Shown: positions 33,023-37,482 of the stretch, piece by piece
Layout of the letters: the number at the start of each line of letters is the position of its first letter
How positions within the stretch are numbered: position 1 is the stretch's first letter
Source of the DNA: Treponema sp.
Lineage (GTDB): Bacteria > Spirochaetota > Spirochaetia > Treponematales > Breznakiellaceae
Reading direction: 5' to 3'
Length of the DNA: 37,482 nt
NCBI GenBank assembly: GCA_031267685.1
Contig: JAIRYV010000032.1
Coordinates: 1-37,482, forward strand
Notes under the pieces: model-generated
What the model was told of the DNA's origin: nothing
The model's input: the letters and a program-made list of their open reading frames with translations, nothing else
Databases searched by the model: none
Program-made: the position numbers and the translations under genes

Positions 33023-35164
33023 TTATACCTGGAAGGAACCAATGGTTTCTTCCATGAGGTGAATTGTCTGATGAGTGTCCCGGGCCAGAGCCAGAACTGT
33101 TTCCGCAGCCTGGTTCACCTCCTGGGCGCTTTCCCCCATCCCGATAATCCCCATCTGAATATCCTGCACAATACTGGTAAGCGTATCCAGTTCCTGTTTC
33201 GCTCGGTCCATCTGACTGGTCATGTCTTGGGAAGTCTCCTGTACACGGGAGGCCGCCTGATTGATGGCAGCTAAGGCATCTTCGATTTTGACCAAAGCTC
33301 CTCCCTGGGCATCCATAGCAGTATGTATCTTCTCGATAAATGTATCGGTGGTTTTGATCTCCTGGACGAGCATAAGGAATGCTTCTTGGGAGGCTGCAGA
33401 ACTGTGGGCTGTATTCACAACCAACTGGGCAATTCCGGTGAGTTCCTGTTTGATAAGCAGGGATTGGGTTCGGGCGTTTTCCGCCAAGCCCCGTATCTCA
33501 TCGGCTACCACGGAAAAGCCCTTACCTGCCGTGCCTGCATGGGCTGCTTCAATGGCAGCGTTCATGGCCAGAAGATTCGTGCGGGAGACGATCTTGGCGA
33601 TGATCTGATTTGCCCCCATCAAGGTCTCGGACTGGTCGCGAATCTGCCGGATATGGGTATCCGCTTCACTCTGCCGGGCTTTGCCCGTATCCGCCACCTG
33701 AACCAGAGCTTGGAACTGGTCCTTCAGACCCTCCACAGCGCTCTTAACCGCCTGTATACTCCCTTCCATATCTCCAACCGAATCCGCAGATGCTTTTATA
33801 GCCAGGCTCTGATCCGCTATTAAGACATTGAGTCCTTGAAGGGCTTGGGCCGCGTTAACCAAAACCTGGTTTGTCCGCTCCAGAGACTGGCTTTGTCCTT
33901 GTGTTTGGGTCTTGATGTCCATGGTTCTGTCCATAATCCGGCTATTGGCTTTGGCCGATTCCTCAGCCTGAGTTCCCAGATTCTCCCCTATGTCAGTGAG
34001 GGCAGCTTGAGCATCTTTGAGCTGGATCATCTGACCCCGTAAGGAAGCAATGAAGCTATTGATGCTCCCGATGATGACTCCGATCTCATCCTTACGTCGA
34101 ACCGGTATCTGATAGGTGAAGTCCGCTTCTTTGGAGCGTAAGTTTTGTGAGACCTCCGCGGTCGTAACCGCAGTAGTCCTGAGAGGGCGGATGACTATAC
34201 CCCGTAATAGGAGGAGTAAGACCACTAAAAGCAGGAGAAACCCTCCCAGTAAGAGAGGAATAACCACGCGGGTAACCATAGCCACTGTGTTATCCACTGT
34301 TGTCATGGGCAGACTCATGGAAATGATGCCCACTCGAGAATCTGCGCCGTCTTTCAGAGGGAAATGCACTCCGTAGTAGGTGGTGTCTCCAACCTGGTAT
34401 TCCCCTTGGAAGGTGGTTCCTAGACCCAGTACCGTGTCTATCATCTGGTCGTGATCTGAAGAGATGCTTCCAGTGAACGGGGTGATCCATGTCTTCCGCT
34501 GGTTAGACCATTCCGAGAGTCCTTGTGAGCTGTTACGGTGTTCAAACCCATGGTAGAGGTCAATATCGCATTGGGTGAGTGCCTGTAGTTGGTCGAGGAA
34601 TTGATCCGACTGAAGACTATATTCGATAAAGCTATAACCGAGGAGCGTCCCTTCTTTAAAGAGGGGGATCGCCGAGATGAGTTCTAGGCTATTGTCCAGG
34701 GAATAGAGCCGAGTGCTTGCCTGCTGGTCTTCGGTGTAGGAAACGATGGTCCGCACATACCGGGCGGCGTCGGATTGGGAAGTGGCGCTATGGATAATGA
34801 GGTAGCCCTCCACGTCCACTACAGCGATGCCCTCTACCTCAAGTGCTGAAAGCATAACCTGCATCTGGGCCTGGGAGAGAGCGCTTTCTTCACCAGTCAG
34901 AAGGCCGATGATTCCCGACTCTTGGGTAAGCCATTGGGCCTTTTCCTCCAGAAAAGCGATTTCTTGGTCAATGAGGCTGTACACCAGGTTATCCTTTCCG
35001 TCAATACTCGCTTTGAATGAAGCAGTTGCAGTAGACCTGGTGAGGAGGGTAATAGTACTCAGCAGAAGCAAGGCGAAAAGAACAAAACACAACCCTACGG
35101 GTAGGAGTAACTTACTCCCGATGGAATGGATATTTAGCATGTATACACTCGCTTTTATAGCCAT
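33023..35164 (-). CDS. Methyl-accepting chemotaxis protein, third receptor
   Basis: 713 residues from the ATG at 35164, with GAGG just upstream (a GTG at 35170 is an alternative). Membrane segment 1 at about 18-40, a Cache-type periplasmic domain, membrane segment 2 at about 292-318 (VVIPLLLGGFLLLLVVLLLLLR), HAMP, then the signalling helices with kinase-contact tip [40 protein letters not shown]. It differs in class from the first two MCPs, which end VSRFKVE; this one ends ETIGSFQV. First gene of a two-gene operon. Ligand unknown. Confidence 0.95.
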   Translation of the reverse strand: MAIKASVYMLNIHSIGSKLLLPVGLCFVLFALLLLSTITLLTRSTATASFKASIDGKDNLVYSLIDQEIAFLEEKAQWLTQESGIIGLLTGEESALSQAQMQVMLSALEVEGIAVVDVEGYLIIHSATSQSDAARYVRTIVSYTEDQQASTRLYSLDNSLELISAIPLFKEGTLLGYSFIEYSLQSDQFLDQLQALTQCDIDLYHGFEHRNSSQGLSEWSNQRKTWITPFTGSISSDHDQMIDTVLGLGTTFQGEYQVGDTTYYGVHFPLKDGADSRVGIISMSLPMTTVDNTVAMVTRVVIPLLLGGFLLLLVVLLLLLRGIVIRPLRTTAVTTAEVSQNLRSKEADFTYQIPVRRKDEIGVIIGSINSFIASLRGQMIQLKDAQAALTDIGENLGTQAEESAKANSRIMDRTMDIKTQTQGQSQSLERTNQVLVNAAQALQGLNVLIADQSLAIKASADSVGDMEGSIQAVKSAVEGLKDQFQALVQVADTGKARQSEADTHIRQIRDQSETLMGANQIIAKIVSRTNLLAMNAAIEAAHAGTAGKGFSVVADEIRGLAENARTQSLLIKQELTGIAQLVVNTAHSSAASQEAFLMLVQEIKTTDTFIEKIHTAMDAQGGALVKIEDALAAINQAASRVQETSQDMTSQMDRAKQELDTLTSIVQDIQMGIIGMGESAQEVNQAAETVLALARDTHQTIHLMEETIGSFQV

Positions 35165-35170
35165 AAACAC

Positions 35171-35494
35171 CTCGAATCAAATGGATAGGGAAGTCAATAC
35201 AAGATCAACTTCGTGCAAAGCTATGGCTCAATGCAAAGGCTCCCCAGCCTTAGGCGCGGAACCAGAAACTGGTATACCCATAGTATTGCAGTAGAAGTAT
35301 CTATCTTTTTCATAAAAAAAACAATAGTCCATTTCCTGAAATCTCGAAGGTACTTCCGGCAATGTCCAAGGTTGCCCTGCACCTGTATCCTGAGTATTAT
35401 CTTGTCAGGACATATTTCAAATTGAAGTTAACTTCAGAGAAGCTACAGATTACTTCTGTAACTTTAAGTTATCTAAGATTTATGGAGGTTCTGT
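35171..35494. promoter_or_regulatory. Control region between the MCP operon and sugar permeases
   Basis: No gene supported. It holds a perfect 14-bp palindrome TGAAGTTAACTTCA (35423-35436) and a hairpin ACAGA-TTACT-TCTGT (35445-35459), both shortly before the first permease gene. The palindrome is a good candidate operator for a regulator of the sugar operon. Similar AGTTAACTT/AGATTACTT/AGTTATCT motifs recur at 20-21 bp intervals. Confidence 0.45.
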
Positions 35495-36394
35495 GTGGTG
35501 AATAAGCAGAGTGCGGTGAAGCCTGCGCCTTTGGCTGCGTCCTTGTCGATGCAGTGCGTTGTGGCCATGTTCCTTGTTCCTGGTCTCGTTGGTTTTTTCC
35601 TCTTCTTCATCCTGCCGTTCTGTGTATCTCTGTACTACGCCTTCCTGAGCAAGCCTCTTGGTGGCACATTCGTGGGTTTCAGTAACTTCGCGGCCTTGTT
35701 CAACAGCCGGGCGTATGTACGGGGGCTTTTCAACACGCTCCGCTTCATCGGGCTTTCTGTGCCGCTCAATATGGGACTGAGCCTCGGCGTTGCTCTGCTC
35801 ATCAACAAACTATCCAAAGAACGCCGGGAGCTTTGTTCCCTGTTCTTTCTGATTCCGCTGGTGATCCCGTCTGGTTCGCTGGTGTTTTTCTGGAAAACGC
35901 TTTTCGCTTACGATGGCGCGCTCAACGGTATGCTTCATGCGCTGGGCATCGGCAAAGTGAATTGGCTGGACTCAAGTCTCGCGCTTGTGGTGATGACCCT
36001 GATATTTATATGGAAGAATCTTGGTTATAACATGGTACTGTTCCTCGCGGGACTGGGAAACATTTCCAAAGATTACTATGAGGCAGCTGCAATGGATGGT
36101 GTGGGCTTTCATCAGAGCTTTATACACATTACCGTGCCATGCCTCATGCCCAGCTTTGTGCTGGCGCTCATCATGTCGATTGTCAACTCGTTCAAGGTGT
36201 TCAGAGAAATCTACCTCATCACCGGTTCTTACCCGCATGAGAGCATTTATACTCTGCAGCACTTTATGAATAACCAGTTTGCCTCGCTCAATTACCCGCG
36301 CTTATGCAGCGCTGCCACGATACTCGTGCTTATCATCCTGCTGTTCACTCAGGCGCTCCTGCGGCTGGAACGAAAGGCGGCGATTGGACTATGA
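35495..36394 (+). CDS. Sugar ABC transporter permease (MalF/UgpA type)
   Basis: 299 residues. A GTG start at 35495 (or the next GTG, 35498) follows GGAGG. Six membrane segments. The ATPase-contact EAA loop is YYEAAAMDGVGFHQSFIHITVPCLMP. It forms the inner-membrane channel of a carbohydrate importer with the next gene. The stop overlaps the next start (ATGA). No binding protein or ATPase is seen in the window; treponemes often use a shared MsmK-like ATPase. The sugar cannot be told from sequence. Confidence 0.92.
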   Translation: MVNKQSAVKPAPLAASLSMQCVVAMFLVPGLVGFFLFFILPFCVSLYYAFLSKPLGGTFVGFSNFAALFNSRAYVRGLFNTLRFIGLSVPLNMGLSLGVALLINKLSKERRELCSLFFLIPLVIPSGSLVFFWKTLFAYDGALNGMLHALGIGKVNWLDSSLALVVMTLIFIWKNLGYNMVLFLAGLGNISKDYYEAAAMDGVGFHQSFIHITVPCLMPSFVLALIMSIVNSFKVFREIYLITGSYPHESIYTLQHFMNNQFASLNYPRLCSAATILVLIILLFTQALLRLERKAAIGL

Positions 36395-37263
36395 AACGCC
36401 AGCGAAACCAGGGGAAAGCGCTCACCGTATTTATCTACTGTCTGGGGCTGCTCTTTCTTTTTCCCCTGATCTTTACGTTTACCAACTCGTTTATGACAGA
36501 ATCCGCGATCACGATGAATTATACATCAAAGCTGACCACGTTTGATGTAATTGAAGGCATTACCAGCAAATTCATGCGGCTGATGCTTATCCCTGAGCGC
36601 ATAAGCCTTGAGCAGTATGCGAAAGCGCTGATCGAGCAGCCCGCGTTTATGATTCTACTGAGCAATTCCCTCAAAATTACGGTTCCGGTTACTCTTGGCA
36701 ATTTGCTGATCGGGCTTCTCACGGGTTACGGCTTTACGATTTGGCAATGGAAGTACAAAGAAAAGGTGTTTATGGCATACATTCTGGTGATGCTTATGCC
36801 GTTACAAGCTGTACTTGTACCGAACTACATTGTTGCCACTTTTCTGAGGTTCAGGCACAGCTATCTTGCCATCATGTTACCGGGCATTTTTTCGCCGTTT
36901 GGCGTTTTCCTGATGCGGCAGAGTATGCGGCTCCTGCCAGTATCCTGCTTTGAGGCCGCCTGCATGGACGGCGCCAATCACTGGCAGGTTTTCACGCGAG
37001 TGATCATTCCTCAGCTGAAGTCTGCCATTGCTGCGCTCTGTATGCTCACTTTTATTGACTATTGGAACCTTGTGGAACAAGCGGTCATTTTCATTGATGA
37101 CTATGCGAAGGAGCCGCTTTCAGTATACCTGTCGCGGTTGGCGACAGGCCGTGTTGGGCTGATCTTCGCTGCGTCCTGTGTGTATCTGTTTTTACCGCTC
37201 TGGTTCTTGTGGTCCCGGCAGCAAGACCTTGAGAAAGGCATTGCGCTTTCCGGCGTGAAATGA
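36391..37263 (+). CDS. Sugar ABC transporter permease (MalG/UgpE type)
   Basis: 290 residues from the ATG at 36391, which overlaps the previous stop as ATGA; a longer frame upstream is a read-through of the first permease gene and is rejected. Six membrane segments. EAA loop: CFEAACMDGANHWQVFTRVIIPQLKSAI. Partner of the MalF-type permease above. Confidence 0.92.
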   Translation: MKRQRNQGKALTVFIYCLGLLFLFPLIFTFTNSFMTESAITMNYTSKLTTFDVIEGITSKFMRLMLIPERISLEQYAKALIEQPAFMILLSNSLKITVPVTLGNLLIGLLTGYGFTIWQWKYKEKVFMAYILVMLMPLQAVLVPNYIVATFLRFRHSYLAIMLPGIFSPFGVFLMRQSMRLLPVSCFEAACMDGANHWQVFTRVIIPQLKSAIAALCMLTFIDYWNLVEQAVIFIDDYAKEPLSVYLSRLATGRVGLIFAASCVYLFLPLWFLWSRQQDLEKGIALSGVK

Positions 37264-37299
37264 GCGGCAGTAACGCGCTTGGTAAGCGGTTTTAACTTG

Positions 37300-37383
37300 T
37301 AACAGGTGAAGAAATAGCTGGGACAGGTGAAGAAATAGCTTGGACAGGTGAATAAATCGCTTGGACAGGTGAATAAGCAGATC
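37300..37383. repeat. Four tandem 21-bp units after the permease operon
   Basis: Units start at 37300, 37321, 37342 and 37363 and share GGACAGGTGAAGAAATAGC (first unit TAACAGGTGAAGAAA..., last diverged at its end). The unit is not palindromic. Its sequence is unrelated to the other arrays but the period is the same. The remaining 100 bases to the window end show nothing I can name. Confidence 0.8.
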
Positions 37384-37482
37384 CGGACGGTGGCGCGGTC
37401 GAGCGGGGTTGTGGTGATAATGTGCGGCTTATCATGTCCCTCCTTTCTGTACTTTCCGCCCCAGTACACTAAAAGTATGTTA

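Overview
The window looks like chromosomal DNA of a spirochaete, most likely a Treponema of the termite-gut type. The reasons are three chemoreceptors in 37 kb, spirochaete-style lipoproteins and signal peptides, roughly balanced base composition with a strongly AT-rich foreign patch, and a large load of intergenic repeats and gene relics. The assignment rests on gene content and style only.

Layout. 1-2944: the end of a methyl-accepting chemotaxis protein (MCP), a lipoprotein and a convergent GerMN-domain membrane protein. 3012-7810: exonuclease III, a large protein with a C-terminal pRiA4b ORF-3-like domain, a rhomboid protease, a phosphoribosyltransferase with its own promoter, and RNase HII. 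8292-10484: a complete second MCP paralogous to the first. 10904-11560 and 19293-19937: two diverged members of one family of about 215 residues, both with tandem repeats upstream, bracketing a complete phosphate regulon (pstS, pstC, pstA, pstB, phoU, phoB, phoR; 12243-18679) transcribed as one tightly packed operon behind a Pho-box-like promoter. Its PstS is circularly permuted.

20160-22343 is an AT-rich island: an intact SCP2-cupin fusion protein, a wrecked ABC-type exporter and a cut-off reading frame. 22447-24203: a GH51 alpha-L-arabinofuranosidase with a translationally coupled small zinc-ribbon protein. 24403-24963: the head of a C69 dipeptidase gene and the tail of an oppF-like gene, joined by a dispersed repeat element. 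Then follow anmK (anhydromuramic acid kinase), a flavodoxin-like reductase, tRNA-Leu(CAA), an ABC exporter (minus strand), a frameshifted Rpn-family pseudogene, a DUF2264 protein (minus strand), a second copy of the dispersed repeat with an expanded array, a minus-strand operon of a third MCP plus a small secreted protein, and finally the two permeases of a sugar ABC importer.

The most unusual signals are: (1) at least five intergenic tandem arrays, four of them unrelated in sequence, that share an exact 21-bp period, plus one array of a 14-bp palindromic unit; (2) two copies of a 'head plus 21-bp array' element about 7 kb apart in opposite orientation, one of them sitting exactly between two truncated genes; (3) the circularly permuted phosphate-binding protein in an otherwise textbook pst-pho operon.
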